A stretch of 64,000 nucleotides of DNA from Nitrospina sp. (GTDB lineage Bacteria > Nitrospinota > Nitrospinia > Nitrospinales > VA-1), in contig JABHBK010000027.1 in assembly GCA_018673915.1 (NCBI GenBank), positions 1-64,000 on the forward strand, read 5' to 3'. The notes beneath the pieces were generated by a model, which had not been told where the DNA came from, searched no databases, and saw nothing but the letters and a program-made list of their open reading frames with translations. This document shows positions 33,446 through 42,023 of the stretch, one piece after another; position 1 is the first letter of the stretch, and every line of letters begins with the position of its first letter. The translations under genes and the position numbers were made by a program.

Positions 33446-33862
33446 TTAGTTTCTCGAGGTATCTTCTGTCCCCCGGCTGGCAGGGACGGGCGAAGCATGA
33501 TGCATGACCATCTTCCAGGTATCGCCTTCTACTTGAAACAAGTTAGTAGCAAAAACCTGTGAAGCCAATACTCCACTTTCAGCAATAGTAAAAAGCTTCT
33601 CGGTGCAGGATACCCAAGCCAGACCTTCAGAAGCACGAACCTGTACATCAGAAATTCGAATTTCCATATCTCCTGAATTTTCAAAAATACCTGCCCAGCT
33701 ATTCAGGATAGGTTCAAACCCTTTAAGAGGAGGCCAACCAGGGTGGACACAGGTTATGCCTTCGTCGCTTCCCCAGACCTGCTTCATCGCCTCAATATCT
33801 CTTTTATTAAAGGCCTCATAAAAGCTTTCATTGGCAAGCTGAGCTTTCTTTTCATTTATCAT
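33446..33862 (-). CDS. SnoaL-like / NTF2-fold protein
   Basis: 138 aa. ESFYEAFNKRDIEAMKQVWG and CVHPGWPPLKGFEPILNSW are characteristic of the SnoaL_3 (DUF4440-like) branch of the NTF2 fold, with a strand ending WKMVMHHASP. These are small cone-shaped binding or catalytic domains; the ligand is unknown. It lies 12 bases downstream of the thioredoxin gene on the same strand, so it is probably the last gene of the cytochrome c maturation operon. Confidence 0.8.
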   Translation of the reverse strand: MINEKKAQLANESFYEAFNKRDIEAMKQVWGSDEGITCVHPGWPPLKGFEPILNSWAGIFENSGDMEIRISDVQVRASEGLAWVSCTEKLFTIAESGVLASQVFATNLFQVEGDTWKMVMHHASPVPASRGTEDTSRN

Positions 33863-33874
33863 AAATTTTTCCGA

Positions 33875-34462
33875 TTATTGTTTTAAAAGATGCTCCACTG
33901 CCTCGAACGTTTCAGAAGATTCCCAGTCCTTGGCACCATCGACACGAGCGGCTACCCTTCCATGCTTATCGATCACGTAGGTAAATGGAATAGTAAAAGA
34001 CGGGTAAAGTTTTTCTGCTACCCCATCGGTATCCAGTAAAACCGGGAAAGACAAATTATATTTATCCACAAATTCCTGGACTTTGGATAAACCTTCTTTA
34101 TCGAGGTTGACGGCGAGAAGAGTCAACCCTCTAGAGCGGTAACGCCGGTACAAAGCTTCAAAGCTGGGCATTTCCTTAACACAGGGAACACACCAGGTAG
34201 CCCAGAAATTAACAACGATTACTTTTCCGGAGTGATCGTCTAACCCTTCAAGATTTCCCTTGAGATTTCTCAGGGTAAAGCGGGGCGCTAGATATCCAGC
34301 TTCCGGCTTAAACTGGTTCAAGTTGATTTCTAATTCAGGATTTCCGGTTCCAGTATTTTGAAAACGGAGCAAAAGGAGAATCGCGGCTACAATGATCAAC
34401 AGGCCCAGCAATCCATCCTTAAGACGAATAAATCTTTTCCCTTTTAAGGCGGTCAATTTCAT
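33875..34462 (-). CDS. TlpA/ResA/CcmG-like thioredoxin, membrane-anchored
   Basis: 195 aa. An N-terminal signal anchor (LLGLLIIVAAILLLL) is followed by a periplasmic thioredoxin fold: YLAPRFTLRNLKGN, VVNFWATWCVPCVKEMP with the WCVPC redox pair, and IPFTYVIDKHGRV with the cis-proline. It probably keeps apocytochrome CxxCH thiols reduced, the CcmG/DsbE role, given its place directly after ccmC. The ATG at 34462 overlaps ccmC by 44 bases; a downstream TTG could be the real start. Confidence 0.85.
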   Translation of the reverse strand: MKLTALKGKRFIRLKDGLLGLLIIVAAILLLLRFQNTGTGNPELEINLNQFKPEAGYLAPRFTLRNLKGNLEGLDDHSGKVIVVNFWATWCVPCVKEMPSFEALYRRYRSRGLTLLAVNLDKEGLSKVQEFVDKYNLSFPVLLDTDGVAEKLYPSFTIPFTYVIDKHGRVAARVDGAKDWESSETFEAVEHLLKQ

Positions 34463-35135
34463 CCTTTAATTTTTCTTGCCGCACCCGCACACCCATAAAC
34501 AGAAAATATAGCAAGGTGAAAGCGCACAAGGAAATTCCGAGCGTTACCAGCATGGTAGGATCCATTCCTTTACCAATCCCTTCGCTGGTAATAACCTTTG
34601 GCTGAGGATGGAAAGCCCGCCACCAAAGCACAGAAAAGTGAATGAGAGGAATATCGAGGAACCCGACAATGCCAAGTACTGCAGCGTAACGAGCCCGCAT
34701 GGAACCGGCATCGCTTTGCGCCCTAAGCATTAGGTAAGACACATAAATCAGCCATAATATCAGGGTAGAGGTAAGACGCGCGTCCCATACCCACCAGGCA
34801 CCCCAAATAGGCCTGGCCCAAATCGGACCAGTGATTAATACCAGAGAACAGAAAATCACTCCGATTTCTGCCGAGGCTTGGGAATAAATGTCCCACTCCC
34901 TGTCTTTCTTCCACAGAAACAGAATGGAACAAATGAATACTACAAAGAACGCAAAAAATGATAGCCAGGCACAAGGGATGTGGAAATACATGATTCGCTG
35001 GACTACGCCCTCAGTCTTTTCGGTGGGGACATAAATAAAGATCGCGATCATCGCCGCAAGAAATGCCAACCCGGTCAACCAGACAAGGATATTTCCTTCT
35101 TCCTCATTTTCTTCTATTTCATCAGAGCTCATCAT
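34419..35135 (-). CDS. ccmC: Haem export/handling protein CcmC
   Basis: 238 aa from ATG 35135, overlapping the ccmD stop as TGATG. It has six hydrophobic segments. The tryptophan-rich haem-binding motif WGAWWVWDARLT and flanking histidines (FHIPCAWLSF, LIHFSVLWWRA) are visible. CcmC loads haem onto CcmE on the outer face of the inner membrane. An acidic N-terminus (DEIEENEEEG) and a charged C-terminus extend the usual core. Confidence 0.92.
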   Translation of the reverse strand: MMSSDEIEENEEEGNILVWLTGLAFLAAMIAIFIYVPTEKTEGVVQRIMYFHIPCAWLSFFAFFVVFICSILFLWKKDREWDIYSQASAEIGVIFCSLVLITGPIWARPIWGAWWVWDARLTSTLILWLIYVSYLMLRAQSDAGSMRARYAAVLGIVGFLDIPLIHFSVLWWRAFHPQPKVITSEGIGKGMDPTMLVTLGISLCAFTLLYFLFMGVRVRQEKLKDEIDRLKREKIYSS

Positions 35136-35278
35136 CACCCTTCTTTGCTCAGGGTTTCTTTCAGTAATTCCAGATCCTTTTCAAGCGCGCGGTTACGTTG
35201 CTTGATCGTATAGACATAATAAATAATACCACCCCATACAAACGCATTGGCCGCAAATAAAAATCCCAAGTTATCCAT
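35135..35278 (-). CDS. ccmD: CcmD-like small haem exporter subunit
   Basis: 47 aa from the ATG at 35278 to a TGA that overlaps the ccmC start. The N-terminus MDNLGFLFAANAFVWGG and the hydrophobic IIYYVYTI form one transmembrane helix. A charged helix (QRNRALEKDLELLKE) follows, the classic CcmD layout. It stabilises the CcmABC-CcmE complex. It sits five bases after ccmB. Confidence 0.85.
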   Translation of the reverse strand: MDNLGFLFAANAFVWGGIIYYVYTIKQRNRALEKDLELLKETLSKEG

Positions 35279-35282
35279 TCCG

Positions 35283-35963
35283 CTATTCCTCCAGAATATG
35301 GTCGATGGTCATAATGGAGACACCAATATAAATGATATCAAAGGAAGCCGTCAAACCAATCCAGTTCATCATTTCCGACAGGGGCTCCCCCGTCAGTATT
35401 TGCCCCGTCATACGAACCACTCCGATAACGATGGGCACCAGAAGAGGATAGAGCAAAATCGGCAACATGATTTCCCGAGTTTTAAGGTTTGAGGCTAATG
35501 AAGACAGCAAGGTTCCCAGAGCACAGAATCCCAAGGTCCCCAAAAATATAACAAGCAAAAGCGGTAGCAGATGCCCCAAAAGATCAATATTAAAAAAAAT
35601 CATAAACAGGGGCAAAATGAATAATTCCATAATAGACAAGAAAACAAAATTGCTGATTAGTTTTCCAAAATATATAGCCGTTCGATCTGCAGGCACTAAC
35701 ATTAAACCCATTAGGCATCCATTTTCTTTTTCCAGCATAAAAGAACGATTCAGGCCAATTGTTCCGGAAAACAAAAAAGCGACCCACAAAATCCCCGGCC
35801 CCACTTCACTGGCCTTGACAACACTCAAGTTCACAGAAAAAATAAATATCAGAATTACCAGCAATGCAAAGACGAACATCGCACTGAACAGTTCTCGAGT
35901 CTTGAGTTCAGTTACAAAATCTTTCCACACTATCGCCGAAATTTGATTCAAAAAGAGATTCAT
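35283..35963 (-). CDS. ccmB: Haem exporter permease CcmB
   Basis: 226 aa with six hydrophobic segments. The opening ISAIVWKDFVTELKTRE and the LNRSFMLEKENGCLMGL block are typical of CcmB, the membrane partner of the ATPase CcmA. It works with CcmC and CcmD to release holo-CcmE. It lies 15 bases downstream of ccmA. Confidence 0.93.
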   Translation of the reverse strand: MNLFLNQISAIVWKDFVTELKTRELFSAMFVFALLVILIFIFSVNLSVVKASEVGPGILWVAFLFSGTIGLNRSFMLEKENGCLMGLMLVPADRTAIYFGKLISNFVFLSIMELFILPLFMIFFNIDLLGHLLPLLLVIFLGTLGFCALGTLLSSLASNLKTREIMLPILLYPLLVPIVIGVVRMTGQILTGEPLSEMMNWIGLTASFDIIYIGVSIMTIDHILEE

Positions 35964-35978
35964 AGATTTAGTCTGTTG

Positions 35979-36737
35979 TCAGCGATTGCGAATGCCCATG
36001 GTAAACTGGTTATCACGCACCGCATCAAAATACATCGTCTCAAAACTTTCCTTACTAAACTCTTTAACATCTTTAAAAAAAGCGAACCGGCCCATCACCT
36101 GCAGAGCCACCTTGTCACACATTTCCAGTCCGCACGAAACATCATGAGTAGTCATCAATATGGTTCTCTTCTTGTTATGTAACGATTGAAGATGCTCCTT
36201 GAGCACATTAGAAGCATGAATATCCAGACCAGTGAAAGGTTCGTCCAGAAATAATATGGAAGGGTCATGCAGGATTGCACGGGCAATAGATAATCTTTGC
36301 ACCATCCCTCGGGAAAAGGTTCTTACGCGGTCGTTTCTGCGTGGCGCCAGCCCTACATCTTCAAGAACCGACAGGGCTGATTCCTGAGGGCGTTCCAGCC
36401 CATACATCTTGCCAAAAAATATCAGGTTTTCCATGGGGGTCAAATCCGCATACAAAGCTGTCGAGTGGGAAATAACCCCTATCTCGCGCCGCATTTCGGA
36501 TTGGCCCTCTTCAACTTCATATCCGGCAACCCGGGCGGTTCCAGATGAAGGTCGAGTCAATCCAGCAAGGATCTTAATCAGGGTAGTCTTGCCTGCTCCA
36601 TTCGGACCGAATACAGATAAAAATTCTCCGCGCTTCAAATCAAAGCTAATGCCATCCACAGCCTTCAGGACACCAAACTCTTTTCGCAGACCACGAACTT
36701 CAATTGCAGAATCGGAGGGATTGTGATTGTCTACCAT
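35979..36737 (-). CDS. ccmA: Haem exporter ATPase CcmA
   Basis: 252 aa from the ATG at 36737 (an in-frame TTG lies two codons earlier). Walker A is GPNGAGKTT, the signature is TFSRGMVQRLSIARAI, Walker B is ILFLDEPFTGLD and the switch is LMTTHD. It is slightly longer than typical CcmA, with a C-terminal extension (ETMYFDAVRDNQFTMG). It sits in the cytoplasm on CcmB, and ATP hydrolysis releases haem-loaded CcmE. Confidence 0.92.
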   Translation of the reverse strand: MVDNHNPSDSAIEVRGLRKEFGVLKAVDGISFDLKRGEFLSVFGPNGAGKTTLIKILAGLTRPSSGTARVAGYEVEEGQSEMRREIGVISHSTALYADLTPMENLIFFGKMYGLERPQESALSVLEDVGLAPRRNDRVRTFSRGMVQRLSIARAILHDPSILFLDEPFTGLDIHASNVLKEHLQSLHNKKRTILMTTHDVSCGLEMCDKVALQVMGRFAFFKDVKEFSKESFETMYFDAVRDNQFTMGIRNR

Positions 36738-36774
36738 TCTCAATAGAGGGCGCCGTTAAACAATCGCTTCAGGC

Positions 36775-37101
36775 TTAAGCGGATTTATAGGATTTGTTTT
36801 TTCTGCGTTCCTGCTCCAACCCGTCCAGATTCTCCAGGATTTCTTCTGCCTCTTTTTCCAACTTATGGCGAAGTTCCTTATAATCAGGTTCAGAGATCTT
36901 GTCCGTATTGAAATCGAACTCCAGTTCTTTTATAGAAATCAGCGTTTCTTCTTTGCGCACTAAAAGATGATTATATTGGTCACTGTCTGGGTCCACTTTT
37001 TCTACCAGCTTCAAGAGCTTCAGCTTTCCAAAAAGCGGAATGCCCACTACCAGCAGGATCGCAACAACCAGAATCAACTCTAAGAAGTGGATGAATCCCA
37101 T
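36775..37101 (-). CDS. CcmI-like membrane-anchored coiled-coil protein
   Basis: 108 aa. One N-terminal transmembrane helix (LELILVVAILLVVGIPLFG) is followed by a charged coiled coil with LLVRKEETLISIKELEFDFN and KISEPDYKELRHKLEKEAEE. This is the pattern of the N-terminal part of CcmI/CycH and of short CcmH-associated proteins in ccm operons. The TPR part of full CcmI is absent. It starts two bases after the ccmH stop. Confidence 0.7.
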   Translation of the reverse strand: MGFIHFLELILVVAILLVVGIPLFGKLKLLKLVEKVDPDSDQYNHLLVRKEETLISIKELEFDFNTDKISEPDYKELRHKLEKEAEEILENLDGLEQERRKNKSYKSA

Positions 37102-37103
37102 TC

Positions 37104-37586
37104 CTATAACTCAATCCCGTCTAATTCATCTTTTAAACGCTTTGAATATTTTTTTGAAATTTCAGGTTCGCCCACAGCAGGCTCAGCGGATTCGCTATCA
37201 TTCTTTTTTCCCACCCAAGCAAGAAGAACTTTTCGAACCCCAAAGCCTCCGGCAACCAAGGCTACAAACGGGGTCATCCAGGCTGTGAGATTAAATCCGA
37301 ATTTGGTAGGAGCAGATAAAATGGTTTCACCATATTCATCCACCTGCATTTTTATGATTTGATCTACGGTAAGACCTGAGTCCAACATTTTCGAAAACTT
37401 GGCCCGGGTTTTATCAGATGTGGAACAGGTGCAATTTAATAGAACTTTTCCGCACTTGTCATCACATTTGCACATCAACGCATTTTCAAGGTCCTGCAAA
37501 AGAGCTCCGGCCCCGGCTAGAGAAACATGGCCTATGGATATCCAAACCACCAAAAGAAATCCCATTAGTACTTTCAAATTTCGCAT
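37104..37586 (-). CDS. ccmH: Cytochrome c maturation thiol protein CcmH
   Basis: 160 aa. There is a signal peptide (residues 1-26) and a periplasmic helical domain with CKCDDKCGKVLLNCTC (Cys39, 41, 45, 52, 54) in place of the classical LRCxxCQ. VDQIIKMQVDEYGETIL then follows, and a transmembrane helix near 97-115. CcmH reduces apocytochromes and presents them to CcmF. The five-cysteine arrangement resembles forms I recall from deltaproteobacteria and Nitrospirae. AGGAG precedes the ATG. Confidence 0.87.
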   Translation of the reverse strand: MRNLKVLMGFLLVVWISIGHVSLAGAGALLQDLENALMCKCDDKCGKVLLNCTCSTSDKTRAKFSKMLDSGLTVDQIIKMQVDEYGETILSAPTKFGFNLTAWMTPFVALVAGGFGVRKVLLAWVGKKNDSESAEPAVGEPEISKKYSKRLKDELDGIEL

Positions 37587-37590
37587 CTCG

Positions 37591-39606
37591 TCACTCCTGT
37601 GCCGGTGAAGGAAACAACTGCTCCTGCCTACGAACTCTCTCCAGACGGCGGCGTTGCTCCAATCGATCTGGCCACATGGATATCATGGACCCAAAAGCGA
37701 TGACCCATCCACCCGTCCACATCCAGCTCACCATCGGATTCACATACACTTTTATCGTGGCCGACTCGTCTTCCCGAAAATCAGCGAGAATCATATATAA
37801 ATCCTCTTTCCAGGTTGAAAGCACATCCACTTCCGAAACCGGCTGGTTCTGTCCTTTATAAAACTCTTTTTCAGGGTGACCCGTCCAATAACGTTTGCCG
37901 TCACGCTCTACCGCAAGCTGGGCAATAATTCGGGTTTTAATGCTGGTTGCCTCTATCGCAACAAGTTTTTCATATGTGATCGTATACCCTCTTATCTCGA
38001 AGGATTCACCCAGTTGCAGATGTTTTTCCGTATGTGTTCCATAAGCTTGTGAACCGGCAATGCCAGCAAAAATAAGCACTACGCCAATATGAACGATGTA
38101 ACCGCCATAACGCCTTTTGTTACGCCAGGTCACGGTCGTCAACGCTCCAAAAAAAGACTCTTCATGTAAGCCCATTCTTGAAACCGTTCCCTTGTAAAAT
38201 TCAGTTAGGATACTGGTCAGTACAAAACCACAAAGCACAAAGGTCATATAAGTGTAAATTTCAGTCCTGCTTCCCAAAGGGATAACTGGAAGCAACGCCA
38301 CTGCTACCACAATTGCAACTAAGATGGGTTTTAAAAAATTCTTTTTCAAGTTTGAAAACGTGGCTCGACGCCAGGCAATAACGGGACCGATACCAATGAG
38401 TGCCAAAAGCGCAAGCCCAATAGGCACGTTGACCTGATTATAAAATGGCGGTCCAACAGTAATCTTCACGCCTCGCACAGCTTCTGAAATAATTGGGAAA
38501 ATCGTCCCCCAAAAAGTCGCAAAAGCAATTCCTAACAAAACCAGATTATTGAACAAAAAACTACTCTCTCGAGATAGAAAGGAGTCCAACTCGTTCGCAC
38601 TCTTTAACAGCGGGAGCCGCAAAATAATCAAGGCGGCACAAGCGAGAATAATAACAAAAAGAAATGCCAGAAAATAATACCCCAGGGTTGCTTCATCAAA
38701 GGTATGAACGGATTGAATGAGTCCACTTCGCGTGATAAACGTTCCAAAAATTGTCATCGCAAAAGTTAGAAGAACCAGAGACATATTCCATACCTTCATC
38801 ATGTCCTTTTTTTCCTGGATCATCACCGAATGCAAATAGGCCGTTGCGATCAACAAAGGCATGAATGCAGCATTCTCAACGGGGTCCCAGGCCCAGTAAC
38901 CGCCCCAACCCAGCTCTACATACGCCCAGGAAGCTCCAAACAAATTGCCCATGCAAAGAAAAAACCAGGAGATCAGAGTCCACTTCCGGGTCATGCGAAT
39001 CCAGCCATCATCCAGGTTTTTACTGATTAATGCCGCCACGGCAAATGCGAAAGGCACCGTAAAACCCACATACCCCAAATACAATGTTGGGGGATGAATC
39101 ACCATCCAGTAATTTTGTAGAAGCGGATTCAGACCCCGCCCATCTTCTGGAGGAAGAGGGATTCTCTCAAAGGGATTGGTCGAGAAATTAATCAGAAAAA
39201 GAAAGAACACCAAGACAGCGAGCATGACTGCCATCGCATAAGGAACTACTCTGAGATTTTTACTGCGGTTTTGAAAATAAACCACCACCATGTAAGTGCT
39301 GAGCAGCAAGGCCCAGAAAAGAAGGGATCCTTTCTGTCCACCCCAAAATGAGGAAACTTTATAAAACGTGTCGAGCTCACGATTTGAATAGGCCCAGACA
39401 TATTGCAGGCTGAAGTCATCAGTAAGAAAGGCCCTCATCAAGCATATGGAGGAGATGGTAACGCATGCCCAGACTATAAACGGGGTTTTGTCCGCGCTCA
39501 AGTATAGGTCGATGCGGTTTCCGCGGGCAGACATCACATAGGCAACACATCCATAGAGAGCTGTTGCAAGCGCCACCAATAATGTAAACTCACCAATATC
39601 GTTCAT
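37591..39606 (-). CDS. ccmF: Cytochrome c haem lyase CcmF
   Basis: 671 aa with about fifteen hydrophobic segments. The WWD domain reads WAYVELGWGGYWAWDPVENA, and the periplasmic histidines lie in VIHPPTLYLGYVG and QSVHTFDEATLG. CcmF joins haem from CcmE to the CxxCH of apocytochromes. It lies between ccmE and ccmH, with a four-base gap to the latter. The length is normal. Confidence 0.95.
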   Translation of the reverse strand: MNDIGEFTLLVALATALYGCVAYVMSARGNRIDLYLSADKTPFIVWACVTISSICLMRAFLTDDFSLQYVWAYSNRELDTFYKVSSFWGGQKGSLLFWALLLSTYMVVVYFQNRSKNLRVVPYAMAVMLAVLVFFLFLINFSTNPFERIPLPPEDGRGLNPLLQNYWMVIHPPTLYLGYVGFTVPFAFAVAALISKNLDDGWIRMTRKWTLISWFFLCMGNLFGASWAYVELGWGGYWAWDPVENAAFMPLLIATAYLHSVMIQEKKDMMKVWNMSLVLLTFAMTIFGTFITRSGLIQSVHTFDEATLGYYFLAFLFVIILACAALIILRLPLLKSANELDSFLSRESSFLFNNLVLLGIAFATFWGTIFPIISEAVRGVKITVGPPFYNQVNVPIGLALLALIGIGPVIAWRRATFSNLKKNFLKPILVAIVVAVALLPVIPLGSRTEIYTYMTFVLCGFVLTSILTEFYKGTVSRMGLHEESFFGALTTVTWRNKRRYGGYIVHIGVVLIFAGIAGSQAYGTHTEKHLQLGESFEIRGYTITYEKLVAIEATSIKTRIIAQLAVERDGKRYWTGHPEKEFYKGQNQPVSEVDVLSTWKEDLYMILADFREDESATIKVYVNPMVSWMWTGGWVIAFGSMISMWPDRLEQRRRLERVRRQEQLFPSPAQE

Positions 39607-39669
39607 GATTTCTATACAGACGCCCCCGATTTAATTCGGGATGCTGGGTTCTTGATTTTACAGGGAAGG

Positions 39670-40161
39670 TCAGATCGTTGTTTTCGGCAAGGCTTCCGCT
39701 TTATTGAGGCCCGGCTCCTGATACTTGTCAGCTCCAGGAAATTTTCCAGGGTGCATTTTCCCAGCCTCTTTTTCAGCTTCATATTTTGATGGGCAACTGG
39801 TCAATAAAGTGTTGGCGTGAAAAACTCCATCTTTGCCTAAAGTCCCTTCGACCACCACCTCACCGCCATCTATAAACATATCCGGCGTCACCCCTTGATA
39901 AGCTACCTGTAACGAGGCATCCTTCTCCTCGATGGAAAAATTCACATTTAAATAATCATTGGGATCCCTTTGAATAGAGCCATTCACCACATTGCCTTTT
40001 ACTTTTAATCCCGCCCCGGCAAAAGAGACTTTCTGGCTCATCAATTCATCCACGGTAAAGAAATATTGCGAGGTATTGCTAATGCCCATTGTTATTAAAT
40101 AACCGATAGCACCAACAATCAGCAAGCTACCTACCATAAATTTAACTTTTTTCTGATTCAT
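39670..40161 (-). CDS. ccmE: Haem chaperone CcmE, CxxxY variant
   Basis: 163 aa from the ATG at 40161 (MNQKKVKF), matching the usual CcmE start; a longer frame upstream is not typical. One transmembrane anchor (FMVGSLLIVGAIGYLI) is followed by an OB-fold beta barrel with YFFTVDEL and VVVEGTLGKDGVFHANTLLTSCPSKYE. Classical CcmE binds haem covalently through HxxxY; here it is Cys123-PSK-Tyr127. Cys variants are known from Desulfovibrio and archaea (System I*). First gene of the minus-strand maturation cluster. Confidence 0.92.
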   Translation of the reverse strand: MNQKKVKFMVGSLLIVGAIGYLITMGISNTSQYFFTVDELMSQKVSFAGAGLKVKGNVVNGSIQRDPNDYLNVNFSIEEKDASLQVAYQGVTPDMFIDGGEVVVEGTLGKDGVFHANTLLTSCPSKYEAEKEAGKMHPGKFPGADKYQEPGLNKAEALPKTTI

Positions 40162-40554
40162 AACCGGCTTGCACCCTCTGGTTAAAGAATTTCCTTGGTT
40201 TATTGCGTTATTTTTATAGTAGCATCCAGAATTTGGCCTTGTCAAAGCAAATCCATTGAAAAGGAAAGGGATAAATAATTCCAACCCTAAAATTCATGAA
40301 GGAGGGTTTATATATATAATGAACCAACTCCAATACGCACTTTTTTAGCTTGGCTCACCTTCCTCCTGCCCTATATGCCAGAAAATCACCCCTGCATTCG
40401 GTTCCGATAATAGCGGTGTCATTCTCTGATTGAGCCCCTCCTCCAGATTAAAGCGTTTTCTCCACTCATCCAAAATGGATCAACCCCTGTTTACATAAAA
40501 AGTTAGCCCATTTTCCCCTACACAGATTTTCACTAACTTTTTTCTCCTTTTCAG
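40162..40554. other. Intergenic region between ccmE and mraZ
   Basis: About 390 bases between divergent operons. An AAGGAGGG at 40299-40306 precedes a nine-codon frame ATG...TAG at 40319-40348, which could be a leader peptide or chance. The rest has no recognised gene or stable stem. The ccmE promoter must lie in the part nearest 40200. Confidence 0.4.
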
Positions 40555-40582
40555 TTGACAGTTTGTCGCGTTATGTTAGGAT
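40555..40582 (+). promoter_or_regulatory. Probable sigma-70 promoter of mraZ and the dcw cluster
   Basis: A perfect TTGACA -35 lies at 40555-40560, followed after 16 bases by TAGGAT (40577-40582) as a weak -10. Transcription would start near 40589, about 60 bases before the mraZ ATG and inside the repeated operator. Confidence 0.6.
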
Positions 40583-40620
40583 TGTGTACGAAAGTGTCTC
40601 AAAATGTAATTTTCTGTCAG
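40581..40620 (+). promoter_or_regulatory. Candidate MraZ operator, four boxes at 10-bp spacing
   Basis: Four consecutive ten-base units read ATTGTGTACG, AAAGTGTCTC, AAAATGTAAT and TTTCTGTCAG, each a 7-base box ending TGT plus a 3-base spacer. The second is an exact AAAGTGT-N3, the box described for MraZ in Mollicutes. E. coli MraZ also binds ten-base-spaced boxes. The position directly at the expected transcription start fits autorepression by MraZ. Confidence 0.6.
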
Positions 40621-40649
40621 AGTCATACGCATTGGGTGAACACAGCAAA

Positions 40650-41039
40650 ATGAACAGTTTTTTAGGTACCTACAACATCAGTCTGGACGACAAGGGCCGT
40701 TTCAATGTGCCTGCAAAATTTCGCAGTGCGCTGGAGCAGTTTGGCCCACAACTGGTGGTGTGTGTGATGGACCATTATTTAGTTGTCTTTCCTCAAAACG
40801 AGTGGTCTGAGAATGAAGCTAAGCTGAGTGACCTAAACGCTTTCGATAAAACCGATCGAAACCGATTGCGCGAGTTTTATTCTAGAGCAACGGAATGCGA
40901 AATGAAATCTGGAAAAATTTTACTCCCTGCAAACCAGAGAGAAACTGCGGGACTAAGTAAAGAAGCAATCCTGGTGGGAATGTCCAAAACCTTTGAGGTC
41001 TGGTCCCCCGAGGAATGGTCCAAGCAGGGAGAAGCATAA
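40650..41039 (+). CDS. mraZ: Transcriptional regulator MraZ
   Basis: 129 aa from the ATG at 40650, chosen because MNSFLGTYNISLDDKGR is the conserved start; upstream codons in frame are promoter sequence. Two AbrB-like swapped-hairpin domains are present: DDKGRFNVPAKFR and MKSGKILLPANQRETAGL. MraZ binds repeats at its own promoter and controls the dcw cluster, of which it is the first gene. The length is slightly short of the E. coli protein. Confidence 0.95.
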   Translation: MNSFLGTYNISLDDKGRFNVPAKFRSALEQFGPQLVVCVMDHYLVVFPQNEWSENEAKLSDLNAFDKTDRNRLREFYSRATECEMKSGKILLPANQRETAGLSKEAILVGMSKTFEVWSPEEWSKQGEA

Positions 41040-41084
41040 AGGCATTCCATCGACATAAGCCATCAATGGAGTAACCAAAATATT

Positions 41085-42023
41085 ATGCCAGCGTACCACG
41101 AACCAGTAATGAAAAGCGAAGTGCTTCATTACCTGAATATTCACATGGAGGGTGTAATCGTGGATGGCACACTCGGGGATGGAGGCCATACGGAATTCAT
41201 CCTTAAAAACACAGCACCTGATATCCGGGTATTCGCCATTGACCGGGACCTCTCTGCGATAGAGAGGGCCAGAGAAAGGCTATCCCCTTTCCGAGACAGG
41301 GTCACTCTCGCCCACGGTAACCTGGGTGACATTAAAAGTCTTGCAGCTCAAAACGGTATCACCCATATAGCTGGACTACTGATGGATTTGGGAGTCTCTT
41401 CCCCTCAGCTGGATACACCCGGGCGCGGTTTCAGCATACAGCATGATGGCCCGCTTGATATGCGAATGGACCCCTCACAGAAAACTTCAGCCGCAGAACT
41501 TCTGGAAAAACTTTCTGACATAGAACTGATGTCTATTATTAAAAATTTTGGCGAAGAGCGTTACTCAAAGCGAATCGTCCGTGCGATTCGTAAAGAACAG
41601 GCAGAGCGCCCCATAACCACAACCGGCCAACTTTCCAGGCTCGTAGCAAGGGTGGTCAGCTCGCCTCGTCATTCACGGATACATCCCGCAACGCGAACAT
41701 TTCAGGCTTTGAGGATAGCCGTCAACGATGAACTGGAGCAATTGAAATCAGCTTTGCAGGATGTGGTCGGGCTTCTAAATTCAACCGCGCGCCTAGTGGT
41801 TATCTCATTTCACTCTCTGGAAGACCGAATTGTAAAAACGTTTTTTCGAGACGAGCAGAAAGGTTGTTCCTGTCCTCCTAAAATACCTCAGTGTATATGC
41901 GGGAGATCGCAAACTTTAAAAATTATAACTCGCAAGCCGCTTGTGCCTTCGGAAGATGAGGTGGCGCAAAACCCGAGATCAATAAGCGCGAAATTAAGGG
42001 TCGCGGAAAGGGTTTATGTTTGA
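41085..42023 (+). CDS. rsmH: 16S rRNA (cytosine1402-N4)-methyltransferase RsmH
   Basis: 312 aa of the MraW family. HEPVMKSEVLHYL opens the protein. The SAM-binding VDGTLGDGGHTEFIL and AIDRD loops, LLMDLGVSSPQLD and GPLDMRMD follow. The C-terminus has VISFHSLEDRIVKTFFR and CPP...CICG cysteines. It modifies C1402 in the ribosomal P site. GGAG lies about 16 bases upstream of the ATG. It overlaps ftsL by eight bases. Confidence 0.96.
   Translation: MPAYHEPVMKSEVLHYLNIHMEGVIVDGTLGDGGHTEFILKNTAPDIRVFAIDRDLSAIERARERLSPFRDRVTLAHGNLGDIKSLAAQNGITHIAGLLMDLGVSSPQLDTPGRGFSIQHDGPLDMRMDPSQKTSAAELLEKLSDIELMSIIKNFGEERYSKRIVRAIRKEQAERPITTTGQLSRLVARVVSSPRHSRIHPATRTFQALRIAVNDELEQLKSALQDVVGLLNSTARLVVISFHSLEDRIVKTFFRDEQKGCSCPPKIPQCICGRSQTLKIITRKPLVPSEDEVAQNPRSISAKLRVAERVYV

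Noticed and set aside
40162-40554. A riboswitch or RNA element upstream of the dcw cluster
   Set aside because: No stable conserved stem set was visible, and the mapped promoter lies downstream of this stretch.
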